From Bacteroides sp. (GTDB taxonomy: Bacteria > Bacteroidota > Bacteroidia > Bacteroidales > Bacteroidaceae), in assembly GCA_019412865.1 (NCBI GenBank), contig DXOJ01000151.1, positions 1 through 7,217 on the forward strand: a stretch of 7,217 nucleotides of DNA, read 5' to 3'. Below, piece after piece: positions 7,215-7,217 of the stretch. Each line of letters begins with the position of its first letter. Positions within the stretch are counted from its first letter, which is position 1. The notes below the pieces were generated by a model. The model saw only the letters and a program-made list of their open reading frames with translations. It made no database searches and was not told the DNA's origin. Position numbers and translations under genes: made by a program.

Positions 7215-7217
7215 CGG

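Overview
The window looks like chromosomal DNA from a gut Bacteroides or close relative. The evidence is its gene content (a Bacteroides-type anaerobic sulfatase-maturating enzyme and two S46 dipeptidyl peptidases), AT-rich spacers without clear Shine-Dalgarno sequences, and TAnnTTTG-type promoter elements. The species cannot be fixed from the sequence alone. I see no CRISPR array, RNA gene, phage gene, transposase or integrase.

The left 5.7 kb is a rightward block of three genes. At 93-1337 is a radical SAM/SPASM anaerobic sulfatase-maturating enzyme (anSME, chuR type), with all eleven cluster cysteines and the catalytic Asp in place. A 32-bp gap leads to two tandem, full-length, periplasmic S46 serine exopeptidases (1370-3529 and 3530-5686), with no base between the stop of the first and the start of the second. 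Both have a complete His-Asp-Ser triad and the N-terminus-recognition residues. They differ at the residue that sets P1 specificity: Gly672 in the first (DPP7-like, hydrophobic P1) and Arg672 in the second (DPP11-like, Asp/Glu P1). Together they should cut dipeptides from a wide range of oligopeptides in the periplasm. The anSME in the cytosol would activate sulfatases used on mucins and glycosaminoglycans. A link between desulfation and peptide salvage on host glycoproteins is reasonable but is inference.

The right part runs leftward: a GT-B glycosyltransferase of the MJ1255/COG1819 type (7088-5961), then a 60-residue HicB-like protein (5964-5782) whose start overlaps the glycosyltransferase stop as ATGA. 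The two blocks converge on a 35-bp perfect inverted repeat (5693-5784) built from ATTGAG units. It fills almost the whole gap between the two stop codons and probably acts as a bidirectional terminator; it may belong to a dispersed repeat family. The right edge (7089-7217) is an intergenic region with a likely leftward promoter for the glycosyltransferase and a good rightward promoter element for a gene beyond the window.

I do not see a clearly new biological system. The points most worth following up are the DPP7/DPP11 specificity pair beside anSME, the HicB-like protein coupled to a glycosyltransferase with no HicA, and the composite inverted repeat.
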